Shown: piece by piece, positions 26,901 to 36,508 of the stretch | Position numbering within the stretch: the stretch's first letter is position 1 | Layout of the letters: the number at the start of each line of letters is the position of its first letter | Source: Clostridiales bacterium | Lineage (GTDB): Bacteria; Bacillota; Clostridia; Lachnospirales; JAQSXR01 | Reading direction: 5' to 3' | Assembly (NCBI GenBank): GCA_029256575.1 | Contig: JAQSXR010000005.1 | Span: 25,400 to 89,399, forward strand | DNA: 64,000 nucleotides | Notes under the pieces: generated by a model | Database searches by the model: none | What the model was told of the DNA's origin: nothing | What the model saw: the letters and a program-made list of their open reading frames with translations, nothing else | Translations under genes and position numbers: made by a program

Positions 26901-26931
26901 ATTATAGTCATATACCGCTTGGCCTATTCAA
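26901..26931 (-). promoter_or_regulatory. Possible promoter of yaaL-bofA
   Basis: On the minus strand TTGAAT (26931-26926), 19 bp, TATAAT (26906-26901). It sits inside a GGTATAT/ATATACC inverted repeat (26898-26918). It would free yaaL-bofA from flagellar transcription. Confidence 0.35.
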
Positions 26932-26968
26932 AAAATGGGTATTTTTATGTAAAATAGCAAAAAAATTC

Positions 26969-27442
26969 CTAAGCTTTATATCCTCTTTGCTCTGAATACA
27001 GAGTTGTCTCATTTAAAGAATGTTTCCCATAAGTCAATCCTGCATATAATTGTTCCGTATTTGTCATTGCCGGAGATAAATCTCCCTTTTTCAATATACT
27101 ACTATAAGCACTATGTAGATTCGTTATTATTGTAGTTATAACTGTTAATGGTTCAGCAGATTTCTTAACAATAGCCAATACAAATTGCTTATTGCAGTAT
27201 ATATAAAGAGCCATTAATTCTCTTGATATTGCTTGTTTCATATCTAAACTTGTTTGTAAATCCCTTAAAAATTTTTGTGCCTCTTTTATTTCGCTATTAA
27301 AGATAGATGTATCGTCATTGTCCAATGCATCTTTAGCGCTCTGAATATAGGATAATATAATTTCATAGGTTATCCCTACCAACCCCAACTTAGAAGCCTG
27401 TGTAATTCTTGTCGAAAATGTATTAATCTGTTCTTTAAGCAT
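26969..27442 (-). CDS. fliS: FliS-like flagellin export chaperone
   Basis: A 157-residue helical protein. ITQASKLGLVGITYEIILSY matches the FliS N-terminal helix (ASPxxLVxxLYE), and IYCNKQFVLAIVKKS fits the family's later helices. FliS keeps newly made flagellin from polymerising in the cytoplasm and hands it to the export gate. It lies 29 bp after flagellin. The family match is clear but divergent, and the C-terminal 25 residues are extra. Confidence 0.82.
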   Translation of the reverse strand: MLKEQINTFSTRITQASKLGLVGITYEIILSYIQSAKDALDNDDTSIFNSEIKEAQKFLRDLQTSLDMKQAISRELMALYIYCNKQFVLAIVKKSAEPLTVITTIITNLHSAYSSILKKGDLSPAMTNTEQLYAGLTYGKHSLNETTLYSEQRGYKA

Positions 27443-27471
27443 TATCTCTCGCCCCTATATGTTGATTTCGA

Positions 27472-28932
27472 CTAGTTTTGTAGTAATTGCAATACTGTTT
27501 GCGGTCTTTGATTTGCTTGTGCCAACATTGATGTTCCCGCTTGTGCTAAAACATTTTTTTGAGTATATTCTGACATTTCAAGAGCCATATCGATGTCTTC
27601 GATTCTAGATAAAGATTCTGTTAAATTTTCTGCTGCAACATTTAGATTTGATACGGTATATTCTAATCTATTTTGGTATGCTCCAAGTTTTGCTCTAACA
27701 TCTGAGACCATATTTATTGCTTCGTCCAAATAGCTTATAGCACTTTGTGCTCCCTCAACAGTTGTTATATTAACCGCGTCGATTCCAAGAGAATTGGCTG
27801 ACATATTTGGTATCCCTATCGTCATCGTTTGTCCTTCATTCGCCCCAATTTGTAATCTTAGTGGACCAGCATCTAATACATTGATTGTTGTCGTTGGTGT
27901 TGTTGCTGCTGTTCCTACAGATGTTGCCACTTTCATTTCAAAACCATTAATATCTCTTATTGATATCGTACTTCCTTTACCGATAACCGTTGCAGTTCCT
28001 GAGAAATCACTTGTAGAATCAATTGTAGCTTTCACATCTGTTCCTAGTATCTTAATTCCCTTTACAGGATTTCCAGAAATATCTACATCCAAGCCAAGTC
28101 TTGATAATAAATTCCCATTACTAGCATTAATAGTTAAGCCAAACTCTGATCCAAACTGTTTCATATCTAATTTAAGTGAAGTTGTTCCATCTAATTTAAA
28201 CGTAGTCGGTACAAGTGTAGCATTTACCGATATTACTTCCGCTCCTATCGTTTCAGATAAATCTCTTATCTTATCAAATACTTGAGCTGCTGTGTCAGTT
28301 GCTAATATTTCAATCTCTTCGCCATTTATGTTTATGTTCCCTGCTTCACCAATTTTGTCACTTAAACCTAAAGATCCATTATTTGCAAGTTTGCCTATAA
28401 CTTGAGCATTTGTTGCATCCGCTATTACTGTTAACTTATAAGCTCCAGGGGTAACTGTATCACTAAGGGATTTTACTGTAAATTTAGTGCTTTCTGGGTA
28501 AGCTCTTCTATCTATTTCACCATTCAAGAGTTTCTTTTCATTAAATTCAATGTCTGTTGATATTCTATCAACCTCTTCCATTAATGAATCTACTTCTTTT
28601 TGTGCTGTTTTTCTATCCTCTGGTGTGTATGTACCATTTGATACTTGGAGTGATAATTGTCTTATTCTTTTCAGCATTTCATGTACTTCTGATAATGCAC
28701 CTTCCGCTGTTTGAATTAATGAAACTCCATCCAGTGCATTTCTTGATGCTTGTTGTAGTCCTGTAACCTGTGCATCCATTTTTTGAGAAATGGCAAGCCC
28801 TGCTGCATCATCAGAAGCTCTATTTATTCTTAAACCTGATGAAAGTCTCTCTAACGACTTGTCTAGTGCGTTATTTGTTTTTGATAATTGGTTATACGAT
28901 CTTAATGCTGGAATATTGTGGTTTATCCTCAT
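27472..28932 (-). CDS. hag: Flagellin
   Basis: A 486-residue filament protein. The conserved N-terminal D0/D1 helices (MRINHNIPALRSYNQL, ERLSSGLRINRASDDAAGLA, GVSLIQTAEGALSE) and C-terminal D1/D0 helices (GAYQNRLEYTVSNLNVAAEN, MALEMSEYTQKNVLAQAGTS, ending QTVLQLLQN) frame a variable exterior domain at about 140-385. A Thr/Ser-rich segment there could be glycosylated. It is preceded by a 53-residue small gene and followed by fliS. No other flagellar structural gene is in the window. Confidence 0.97.
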   Translation of the reverse strand: MRINHNIPALRSYNQLSKTNNALDKSLERLSSGLRINRASDDAAGLAISQKMDAQVTGLQQASRNALDGVSLIQTAEGALSEVHEMLKRIRQLSLQVSNGTYTPEDRKTAQKEVDSLMEEVDRISTDIEFNEKKLLNGEIDRRAYPESTKFTVKSLSDTVTPGAYKLTVIADATNAQVIGKLANNGSLGLSDKIGEAGNININGEEIEILATDTAAQVFDKIRDLSETIGAEVISVNATLVPTTFKLDGTTSLKLDMKQFGSEFGLTINASNGNLLSRLGLDVDISGNPVKGIKILGTDVKATIDSTSDFSGTATVIGKGSTISIRDINGFEMKVATSVGTAATTPTTTINVLDAGPLRLQIGANEGQTMTIGIPNMSANSLGIDAVNITTVEGAQSAISYLDEAINMVSDVRAKLGAYQNRLEYTVSNLNVAAENLTESLSRIEDIDMALEMSEYTQKNVLAQAGTSMLAQANQRPQTVLQLLQN

Positions 28933-28935
28933 TTT

Positions 28936-29097
28936 CTACACCTCTCTGGTTTCATTCACTATGGGTTTTTTAGTTAGTTCTTCTGTCTCACGAATGTATA
29001 CTATTAATGCTTTAGCTATGTTATATAAGTCTTTCGATGATTTTTCTTTCTCTTTTATAGACTTATCCAAATCATTATTATTGTTGGTTGCTTTCAT
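28936..29097 (-). CDS. Small 53-residue protein before flagellin
   Basis: The product begins MKATNNNNDLDKSIKEKEKS and continues as one amphipathic helix ending KPIVNETREV. It is highly charged, with no signal or membrane segment. It lies between the DUF6240 gene (10 bp gap) and flagellin (stop 3 bases before the hag ATG), with AGGGAGA as ribosome site. The tight packing suggests a flagellar role, perhaps a small chaperone or a FlaG/CsrA-like helper, but I recognise no family. Confidence 0.6.
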   Translation of the reverse strand: MKATNNNNDLDKSIKEKEKSSKDLYNIAKALIVYIRETEELTKKPIVNETREV

Positions 29098-29107
29098 ATC
29101 ATTCTCC

Positions 29108-32100
29108 CTATATTACTACCTCAAAACCATTTCTTGCATATCCTATCGCTGTCTTTTCTAAAATTGATTCCGTTTTTACAGACATAATATAATCGACATC
29201 TCTAACTACTAATCCGATGTTTTCTAAAACCCCAACTAATTTCTCTTTTGTTTCCTTTAATATCTTAATACTCTCTGAGGATTCTGCTATCACTTGAATC
29301 GATGCATTGCCTTTTTCAATCACAAGATTAAGATTTATGTTCCCTAATGTTTCTGTCTTAACAACTGCATTAATATTCTGAGTTTCTCCAGATCCTTTTT
29401 CTAACTTAATATTAAGTTGTTCGATATTTCCATTAATACGAAATGGAACTTGAAAATATTGCTGTTGTCCAAGTTCTTTTAGTAGACTTACGTTGTTTTT
29501 TATATCTAAGATTTTATCTAAATCAGTAGAATATGCGTCTTTATTAATTGAAACTTGAAGCATATTATCAAGGATATTATCTACTTTCTCAAGATTTATT
29601 AACATCGAGTCTACGTTTCCATTGTTTTCATCAACATTATTAATAATATCTTCTATCTTTTTATCATCACTACCTAAATCACTTAACTTCTTCTTAATAT
29701 CTTTATATATGCTATAGTCTTGCTGTAATACCATTTGGGCTGCCAAAATATTCTTAACGCTATTTGGTATGTTATACTCATTAATTAGTGCAAATGTTCT
29801 TGCGTCAGCATTTTGTAGTTCTTGTAATTTAGTAACTTTCTCCGCAGCATATATTTTATCTTCTTTACTAAATTCCTCATTATCAAGTTTCGCTAAATAC
29901 TCACTTAATTTTTCTAAACTCATATTAAGTATATCGTTGTTTTTAGCAATTTCCTTTAGTTTCGCAGGTGAAATACTCTCCATAATATTTGACAATAGCT
30001 CTTGTTGGTAGTTTATCTTTGCTTCTTCTCTTTCAAATGCCTGCCCTTGTGTAAGAGTTTCTAATTGAGCAGAAATAGGTTCTTTTTCATACTCTACCTT
30101 CTCAAGGGACCCAAATTTGTCATTTATTTCGACATTAACACCTTTTGTCTTTAATAATTTAGCAGCTGATAATAAATTGGTAAGAGTGATTTCTCTTCCT
30201 TGTTTCATCAACATCCCAACTGCTTTACCCTGTGTTTTATTAACTGTATTTATTAATCGATATAGCCCTAATAGGCTTTTCTTTTCCTCTTGGTTAATGT
30301 TCCCGCTTTTTTCTGCCTCTACAATAAATTTACCAATCTTCTCTTGTTCCGTTAAGCCATACTCGTCTTTCACCAAATTAATCTCTTTATTTAATTGATT
30401 AATCTCTGTTTTTAATGGGTTAATGCCTTCCTTAATCATTAATGCTGCTACTCCTGGAGTAAAATTCTTTAGTGTGTGCATTACATTTTGATATAGTTGC
30501 TTAACTTTGGATATATTTCCTTCATTAATCTCGATTTGATTATATCCTAATATCTTTATTGCATTTTGATTAGCTTCATTTTTTTCTAGCCCTAAATCTG
30601 CTATAATGCTGTCAATATTAGCAAAAGCCTTATTCAATGAATCTCCCAGGTCCTGTCTTGGAGTCGTCATCATTGTATCATAGCTTGACGTTGCCATATG
30701 GTTCTTAAGTTGTTGAGAAAGATTATTACCTTCAGAATGAATTAAATTCAGCGTTGGCACTTCAGTCGAAATACTTACGCGTCCTATCGTGTATAAAGGC
30801 AAACTTTTTATTTCATTTACTTTATTTACTGTTTCCTGTAATAGCTCTACATTTTCTGGTGTTGTCTCAGCTTTTACATATTCCAATGTATTTCTTGCTA
30901 CACCAAGTTCGATCTCTCTTAACTCCTTCACAATCTTATTAAGTTTTTCAGTCTCAATATTAAACCCTTTACTACTTAACTTTCTAGCCGCCTCTAATGT
31001 GAGCTTAAGTCGTATTTCTTCAAGCTCTCTTTTCGCTTTTATCTCATCATTTGTATATGTTTTCTTTATTTGATTCGGAGTTTCTTGCATTTTATTTCTA
31101 TTAGATGTGTATATTTCTTTTTTTAGTTGATCGATCGTAAGTTCACTGCCTGATTTAATTACTTCACTTATATGTGTATCTTCAACTTTTTCCAAGGTTT
31201 GTTTTACATCTTCATATATCTGTTCAACAGAATTAATAACCAACGCCTGATCCGCATTTTTTCCATTTTTTATTGCACCAGTAATATTATTGATAATCTT
31301 ATCTAAATTCTTAGTAATATCAATGTTATGTAGCTCCTGTGCTCTAACAATATTTTCTCTGTTAAGAAGAATATCTTTTGAAATTAAGTCCCTTGCCAAG
31401 TCTTTATTCTTCTTATCCGGCTCAAGTCCTTCTTGTTTTAAAATATTGTCTACTTGTGAGCTGAGCTTTTTCCACTCCTCATCCGTTATTTTGCTAGTGT
31501 TATCCACATTTTCAGAGTTAGAATACTGCGCTTTGTAGATATTTTCGATTGTTGGTAATTTCCCTTGCTTAAGAAGATAATCGATTGCTTCACTACTTAA
31601 GTTCCCAAACTTATCAAGTTTGTTATAAGCATTTAGTCCATTCGTTAAATTCGTCTCATTAACAGGAACGTTATGATTTCCAAACGCATCTGCTAATTTA
31701 TTAATGATATCCGTATCCGGACATATTTTTTTTGCATTATTCAAAAGGTTATCATTCAAAGAAACTTTGCTGTTACCTAAAATACTTTCATTTCCACGTG
31801 TTTGCTTTATTTGTTCAATGGAAACCAGGAGATAATCAAGGCTCATGCTTTCTGGTGAAACGCCTTGACTTATTAATGATGCATAATCATCTTCCCCCAT
31901 TTTAGAAAGAACAGATTGCACTGTATTTTTAATATCATCACTACTCATATCTGTCAAATTCGAAAATTCTTTTTTATAGTAGTTTACAATAGTATTTGCA
32001 TTAGAGTTAGAATTGGGTACATTACCTGTTAGGCTTCTGTCTTTGATATTACTTACGCTATTTTGCTTGTAATTTATAGTATTATTATATTCATATTTTG

Positions 32101-32134
32101 TGCCTTCGTTTTGGCCAAGTTGTGCGATATTCAT
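29108..32134 (-). CDS. DUF6240-like 1008-residue flagellar-locus protein, FliK-like C-terminus
   Basis: A large, mostly helical, hydrophilic protein without signal peptide. Several segments repeat a helical pattern around phrases such as ALVINSVEQIYEDV, NGLNAYNKLDKFG and NLLSAAKLLKTKGV (three to four copies of an 'x-NI-x-A-x(2)-L' motif), which matches my memory of DUF6240. The last 120 residues (IEQLNIKLEKGSGETQNINA, LNLVIEKGNASIQVIAES, LKETKEKLVGVLENIGLVVR) resemble the C-terminal domain of FliK, which switches flagellar export specificity. It may thus be the hook-length protein or a related export factor of this group. Encoded between the chemoreceptor and flagellin. Confidence 0.65.
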   Translation of the reverse strand: MNIAQLGQNEGTKYEYNNTINYKQNSVSNIKDRSLTGNVPNSNSNANTIVNYYKKEFSNLTDMSSDDIKNTVQSVLSKMGEDDYASLISQGVSPESMSLDYLLVSIEQIKQTRGNESILGNSKVSLNDNLLNNAKKICPDTDIINKLADAFGNHNVPVNETNLTNGLNAYNKLDKFGNLSSEAIDYLLKQGKLPTIENIYKAQYSNSENVDNTSKITDEEWKKLSSQVDNILKQEGLEPDKKNKDLARDLISKDILLNRENIVRAQELHNIDITKNLDKIINNITGAIKNGKNADQALVINSVEQIYEDVKQTLEKVEDTHISEVIKSGSELTIDQLKKEIYTSNRNKMQETPNQIKKTYTNDEIKAKRELEEIRLKLTLEAARKLSSKGFNIETEKLNKIVKELREIELGVARNTLEYVKAETTPENVELLQETVNKVNEIKSLPLYTIGRVSISTEVPTLNLIHSEGNNLSQQLKNHMATSSYDTMMTTPRQDLGDSLNKAFANIDSIIADLGLEKNEANQNAIKILGYNQIEINEGNISKVKQLYQNVMHTLKNFTPGVAALMIKEGINPLKTEINQLNKEINLVKDEYGLTEQEKIGKFIVEAEKSGNINQEEKKSLLGLYRLINTVNKTQGKAVGMLMKQGREITLTNLLSAAKLLKTKGVNVEINDKFGSLEKVEYEKEPISAQLETLTQGQAFEREEAKINYQQELLSNIMESISPAKLKEIAKNNDILNMSLEKLSEYLAKLDNEEFSKEDKIYAAEKVTKLQELQNADARTFALINEYNIPNSVKNILAAQMVLQQDYSIYKDIKKKLSDLGSDDKKIEDIINNVDENNGNVDSMLINLEKVDNILDNMLQVSINKDAYSTDLDKILDIKNNVSLLKELGQQQYFQVPFRINGNIEQLNIKLEKGSGETQNINAVVKTETLGNINLNLVIEKGNASIQVIAESSESIKILKETKEKLVGVLENIGLVVRDVDYIMSVKTESILEKTAIGYARNGFEVVI

Positions 32135-32184
32135 TCAATCACCTCTGCACTATATTTCGACCATTTTGGTATAAAACATTAACT

Positions 32185-32218
32185 AAAAATGCAACTCTGT
32201 TACGATTAACAGAGTTGC
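32185..32218 (-). terminator. Terminator after the chemoreceptor gene
   Basis: GCAACTCTGTTA / TAACAGAGTTGC with a 4 base loop and ATTTTT on the minus strand, directly behind the chemoreceptor stop. The DUF6240-hag operon therefore needs its own promoter at 32135-32185. Confidence 0.85.
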
Positions 32219-32223
32219 AAATA

Positions 32224-33564
32224 TTATACTTGAAAAATATTAACCTTCGAATTTAGATTCTCAGCTGAAAGTGATATTTTTTTACTAAAACTTGCTGTTT
32301 TTTCTAGCGTTTCCGTATGTTCTTCTATCGAGGCAGTAACCTCTTGAGTTGATGCTGCATTCTCTTCAGCAATCGCTGATAAGTTTTGTAAAGTGCCTAC
32401 GATATCTATTTTCATTACTTCCATTTTGTTACTAGATATATTTAGTTCTTCTACTATATTTTTTGTTTCTTCTATTGCTTCAGCAATTTGCATGTATTCT
32501 TGATTACTATTTGCTACACTGTTTGCTTGTCCTTTTGATATAGAAGAAACTTTTTCAATGATTGTAACAACGGACTTCGAATTATATTGTAGTTCATTTA
32601 CAACCACATCTATCGACTTTGTTGATTGGGCTGATTGCTCTGCTAACTTTCTAATTTCTTCCGCTACAACTGCAAATCCTTTGCCAACATCCCCTGCTCT
32701 GGCAGCCTCTATTGCGGCATTTAATGCTAATAAATTAGTTTGTTTTGCTATTGATGCAATCACATTGCTGGCTTCACCAATCTGATTTGCATTTTCATTT
32801 GTTTTTAATATAACATCATAAACCTCACTTATTGCATTACTACTTTCCACTGTCGCTCTTGATAAATCATCCATTTCCTTTAGACCTACTTTAACCAATT
32901 GATCAACTTTATGGGAAGAATCATTCAAGTTCTTCATATACGCTTGATTTTTTTCAATCATTTCTCCTAATTGAGTGGATTTAATTGAACCTACTTCAAT
33001 ATTCTGGGCTTGTTCATTTGCTCCACTTGCAATGCCTTCCGCTGCTTGTTTGATTTTATTTTCGCTTGTTTTTATATTTTCTAAGCTTTTTGCTAAATTC
33101 GTTGTGGAATCATCAATTGTATTAGCACTTTTTTGAATATCTTTTATAAGATCATTTAACTTACTTACTGTTTTATTCGTTGCGATTGCAAGTTTTGAAA
33201 ATTCATCTTTTCCCTTAACTTCTACATATTCAGTTAAATCTCCCGAGCTAATTTTCTGAAGATGCTCTATATGTTTTTTTAAAGGAGTTATTATTACTCG
33301 TTTCATAAAAAATACAATTATTAAGTTTACGATTACTCCATTAACTAAAGTATTAATATAAGCACCTATACTTGGAGGTGGTGTCATCCCAAGTTCATTT
33401 ACAACGTTTAACAAAAATACTGTAATTCGCTCACTTAATATAAAAGCAAAAGAAACTACAACTATAATTTTTAATGTTATACTTTTAAAAATATTTAATT
33501 TTAATAATTCATTAATTCCTTTGATTGCTTTGCTGCCTTTGTATGTAGTAATATTGTCAGCCAT
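32224..33564 (-). CDS. Methyl-accepting chemotaxis protein
   Basis: A 446-residue chemoreceptor. Two membrane helices (about 27-52 and 77-99) are separated by only some 25 residues, so there is no real ligand domain outside. A HAMP domain follows ([19 protein letters not shown]), then the cytoplasmic signalling helix with the hairpin tip ([38 protein letters not shown]). It probably senses membrane or cytoplasmic state. Ser/Glu/Gln-rich methylation helices are visible. No CheB/CheR or CheW partner is in the window. Confidence 0.95.
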   Translation of the reverse strand: MADNITTYKGSKAIKGINELLKLNIFKSITLKIIVVVSFAFILSERITVFLLNVVNELGMTPPPSIGAYINTLVNGVIVNLIIVFFMKRVIITPLKKHIEHLQKISSGDLTEYVEVKGKDEFSKLAIATNKTVSKLNDLIKDIQKSANTIDDSTTNLAKSLENIKTSENKIKQAAEGIASGANEQAQNIEVGSIKSTQLGEMIEKNQAYMKNLNDSSHKVDQLVKVGLKEMDDLSRATVESSNAISEVYDVILKTNENANQIGEASNVIASIAKQTNLLALNAAIEAARAGDVGKGFAVVAEEIRKLAEQSAQSTKSIDVVVNELQYNSKSVVTIIEKVSSISKGQANSVANSNQEYMQIAEAIEETKNIVEELNISSNKMEVMKIDIVGTLQNLSAIAEENAASTQEVTASIEEHTETLEKTASFSKKISLSAENLNSKVNIFQV

Positions 33565-33692
33565 TTAATCTCTCCTTAAGTTCTTTTGTCATTTTTCGTA
33601 TTATATTCCATGTTTATGACATGATTGTGAACAAATTAACAAGAAATAAAACTTTCAGAAAAATAATTTATTAGTAGGTGCATTTAAAAAAA

Positions 33693-33731
33693 TAATAAAA
33701 ATAGGAAGCTTAGTCAATGACTATTGCTTCC
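33693..33731 (-). terminator. Terminator after recR
   Basis: GGAAGC-A-ATAGTC / GACTA-AGCTTCC imperfect hairpin (33703-33731) followed on the minus strand by a T-rich tract. Confidence 0.75.
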
Positions 33732-33742
33732 CATTTATTAAT

Positions 33743-34342
33743 CTATATCTCAGTTCTTCCTTCAAGTGCCCTAAGTAATGTTACTTCATCGATATACTCG
33801 ATATCTCCACCAACCGGAACACCACTGGCAATTCTAGTCACTTTCATACCTATAGGTTTGAGTAACTTACTAATGTACATTGCTGTTGTCTCGCCTTCAA
33901 GTGTAGAGCTCGTTGATATAATTACTTCTTTGATGTCTTCATTTTGGAATCTCTGAATTAATTCTTTTAATTTTATCTCTGATGGGCCGATCCCTAGCAT
34001 AGGAGAAATAGCTCCATGCAATACATGGTATAATCCCTTATACTTTTGTGTTCTCTCATATGCTGCCATATCGCGTGGATTTTCTACTACCATAATAGTA
34101 CTTGAATCTCTTTTTGGATTTTTACAGATAAAGCATAAATCTCCATCTGTTAGTGTATGACATTTTGTGCAATAGTGAGTATTTCTCTTTGCATCTACAA
34201 TCGCCTTAGAAAGTATTTCCGTCTGTTCTTCAGGCATACTAATTATGTGGAATGCTAACCTCTGTGCAGTCTTGGCTCCTACTCCCGGTAAACGTGATAG
34301 TTGCTCTATTAACTTGGTTATTTGACCTCCAAAATACTCCAT
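33743..34342 (-). CDS. recR: Recombination protein RecR
   Basis: A 199-residue DNA repair protein acting with RecF/RecO to load RecA at gaps. It has the helix-hairpin-helix (LSRLPGVGAKTAQRLAFHI), the zinc finger CTKCHTLTDGDLCFIC and the Toprim domain (VVENPRDMAAYERTQ). Standard length. Follows ybaB as in most bacteria. Confidence 0.97.
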   Translation of the reverse strand: MEYFGGQITKLIEQLSRLPGVGAKTAQRLAFHIISMPEEQTEILSKAIVDAKRNTHYCTKCHTLTDGDLCFICKNPKRDSSTIMVVENPRDMAAYERTQKYKGLYHVLHGAISPMLGIGPSEIKLKELIQRFQNEDIKEVIISTSSTLEGETTAMYISKLLKPIGMKVTRIASGVPVGGDIEYIDEVTLLRALEGRTEI

Positions 34343-34400
34343 AATTTAATCCTCCGTTCTATCAACTGGACGCATCTCGTCCATTTGACGGACGTAAATA

Positions 34401-34428
34401 AGTGTGAAGGGAATTTCCCTTTCACACT
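34401..34428 (-). promoter_or_regulatory. Hairpin between ybaB and recR
   Basis: AGTGTGAAGGGAA / TTCCCTTTCACACT with one bulge. It lacks a T-run, so it may partially attenuate or protect the ybaB message and not fully terminate. It overlaps the ybaB stop codon. Confidence 0.5.
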
Positions 34429-34780
34429 ATAATAACCCTCCTAATGAACCACCTAATCCACCTGTGATTTTGTTCATTTCTGAGCTTACACTTTCTTCCG
34501 CTTTTCTAATTGCTTCATTTACTGCAGCAACTATTAAATCTTGAAGCATCTCTATGTCATCTTTATCAACAACATCTTCTTTAAGAGTAATTGATATAAC
34601 TTCTTTTTTTCCATTAACCACAACTGTGATTGCTCCGCCACCTGCAGTGCATTCAAAATGCTTTTGATTTAGATCTTCTTGCATGTCTTCCATTTGTTTT
34701 TGCATTTTTTGTGCTTGTTTCATTAAATTGCCCATGTTTCCAGGCATAGTTGGGAATCCCCCACGTTTAGACATATTCAA
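34427..34780 (-). CDS. ybaB: YbaB/EbfC nucleoid-associated protein
   Basis: A 117-residue DNA-binding protein with the family pattern: Gly/Met-rich start, NLMKQAQKMQKQMEDMQEDL helix, GGGAITVVVNGKKEVISITL strand and DLIVAAVNEAIRKAEE helix. It lies between dnaX and recR as in most bacteria. 27 bp after dnaX. Confidence 0.95.
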   Translation of the reverse strand: MNMSKRGGFPTMPGNMGNLMKQAQKMQKQMEDMQEDLNQKHFECTAGGGAITVVVNGKKEVISITLKEDVVDKDDIEMLQDLIVAAVNEAIRKAEESVSSEMNKITGGLGGSLGGLL

Positions 34781-34807
34781 TTCCTCCTACATTATCATAA
34801 ATTTATG

Positions 34808-36385
34808 TTACTCATATGTTATATCAATATTTACAAGTTTTTGCAAGTCTGTTAGGTCAGTTTTCGAATCGACTTGCTTTGATTTTTCCTCGTGTTTTAC
34901 TAATAAATTTATCTGCCCATCGATGACCGTATATATTTTCTCTAATATTTCATTTATATTTTCTTCCGCTGAAAGTCTTCCATATATCATTTCATCATCT
35001 GTTGTAATTGTAATCGTATTTCCACTATCATAGGAAGGTTTTGCTTTTTTTAAATAGGTTTGTATAAATGGTGATACTTGACTAATAATCTTACTCCAGT
35101 TTTGCCCCACTTTTCTAACGTCTTCTGGCAATGCCTTTGCTCTTTGTTTAAGTTCAATTTGTTTTTCTACATCTGTTTTCGTTGTTTCTGGTTCTACTAC
35201 TCGTAATACGCTAGATTCCACCACAGTTACTCCAGATTTCATTTTTTCTTCTAATTGACTCATCCTAGCAAGAACAGCTTCATTGTTTGTTTCCATTTCG
35301 GGTCTACATAACTTTATTAATGCAATTTCAAGTAATATCCTTTTTTGTGTTGCATATTTTACTTGACTGGAAAGCTCTGAAAATACTCTGATATAATGCA
35401 TCAATTGTACATTATCTATTCTAAGTGCCTGCGCTTTCAAAACCTCTAAATTTTCCTCAGAAATATCTAGCAGGTTTTCTGCATTTTCTGCTGTCTTGGT
35501 TAACATCAAGTTTCTTAAATACCAAGTAAAGTCTAGAATAAGCTGCCCAATTTCTTTCCCTTTTATTATTAAATCTTCTAATTTCAGCATACATGCATTA
35601 ACGTCTTGCTTCCGAATATCTTCTAATAGACCACTAAATACCTCAACATCAACGGCTCCAACTACTTCAAGTACTTTATCTAGCGTTAATTCTTCGCCTA
35701 AATAGAATGAGATACATTGTTCTAATATACTAAGTGCATCTCTCATCGCACCATCTGCTGCCTTTGCAATATATTTTATTGCTTTTTCCTGTACTGCTAT
35801 TTGCTCTTTATTCATAAGATAATTTAATAGGTTAGATATCGTTTCTACTGTTATTCTTTTAAAATCATATCGTTGGCATCTTGATAAAATCGTTATAGGT
35901 AGTTTATGTGCTTCTGTGGTTGCCAAAATAAATATTACATAAGATGGTGGTTCTTCTAATGTCTTTAAAAGTGCATTAAATGCTCCTATTGATAGCATAT
36001 GAACTTCATCAATTATATATACTTTGTATTTACCATCCGTAGGTGAATATTGTACTTCATTTCTAATTTCTCTTATATTATCAACACCATTATTTGAAGC
36101 AGCATCAATTTCTACTACATTTAATAGTGTTTGGTCATTAATTCCTCTGCATGTTGAACACTCATTACATGGATTTCCATTGTTAGGGTTTTTACAATTT
36201 ACTGCTTTCGCAAATATTTTTGCTACCGATGTCTTTCCCGTTCCTCTTGTTCCACAAAATAAATAGGCATGTCCAATTCTTTCAGCTTTTATTTGATTTG
36301 TTAATGTCTGCACTATATGTTCTTGGCCCTTAACATCATCAAAACTCTTCGGTCTCCACTTTCTATATAGAGCCACGTACGACAT
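34808..36385 (-). CDS. dnaX: DNA polymerase III subunit gamma/tau
   Basis: The clamp-loader ATPase, 525 residues. Walker A GTRGTGKTSVAKIFA, zinc motif CNECSTCRGI preceded by CKNP, Walker B YIIDEVHMLS, SRC sensor (LSRCQRYDF). The C-terminal 150 residues are the variable tau-like part. The start is the ATG of MSYVALYRKWRP with GAGGTGG upstream; the frame is open for 13 further codons upstream. No frameshift signal (A-run) for a short gamma form was noted. Confidence 0.97.
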   Translation of the reverse strand: MSYVALYRKWRPKSFDDVKGQEHIVQTLTNQIKAERIGHAYLFCGTRGTGKTSVAKIFAKAVNCKNPNNGNPCNECSTCRGINDQTLLNVVEIDAASNNGVDNIREIRNEVQYSPTDGKYKVYIIDEVHMLSIGAFNALLKTLEEPPSYVIFILATTEAHKLPITILSRCQRYDFKRITVETISNLLNYLMNKEQIAVQEKAIKYIAKAADGAMRDALSILEQCISFYLGEELTLDKVLEVVGAVDVEVFSGLLEDIRKQDVNACMLKLEDLIIKGKEIGQLILDFTWYLRNLMLTKTAENAENLLDISEENLEVLKAQALRIDNVQLMHYIRVFSELSSQVKYATQKRILLEIALIKLCRPEMETNNEAVLARMSQLEEKMKSGVTVVESSVLRVVEPETTKTDVEKQIELKQRAKALPEDVRKVGQNWSKIISQVSPFIQTYLKKAKPSYDSGNTITITTDDEMIYGRLSAEENINEILEKIYTVIDGQINLLVKHEEKSKQVDSKTDLTDLQKLVNIDITYE

Positions 36386-36461
36386 ATTAACCCACCTCAA
36401 TTCTTTGCTTTTTCTCTTATTCACTACAGATTATTGTAACACTTTTTTACATTATCTACAA

Positions 36462-36493
36462 TAAAAAAGACTTCTAGTCAAGTAGAAGTCTTT
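36462..36493 (-). terminator. Terminator of the SRP RNA gene
   Basis: AAAGACTTCTA / TAGAAGTCTTT followed on the minus strand by TTTTTT, between the SRP RNA and dnaX. Confidence 0.9.
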
Positions 36494-36508
36494 GCATGTT
36501 TTATATTA

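Noticed and set aside
28932..29161. 123-residue plus-strand frame over the flagellin start
   Set aside because: It is the shadow of the flagellin and small upstream genes; low complexity and no ribosome site.
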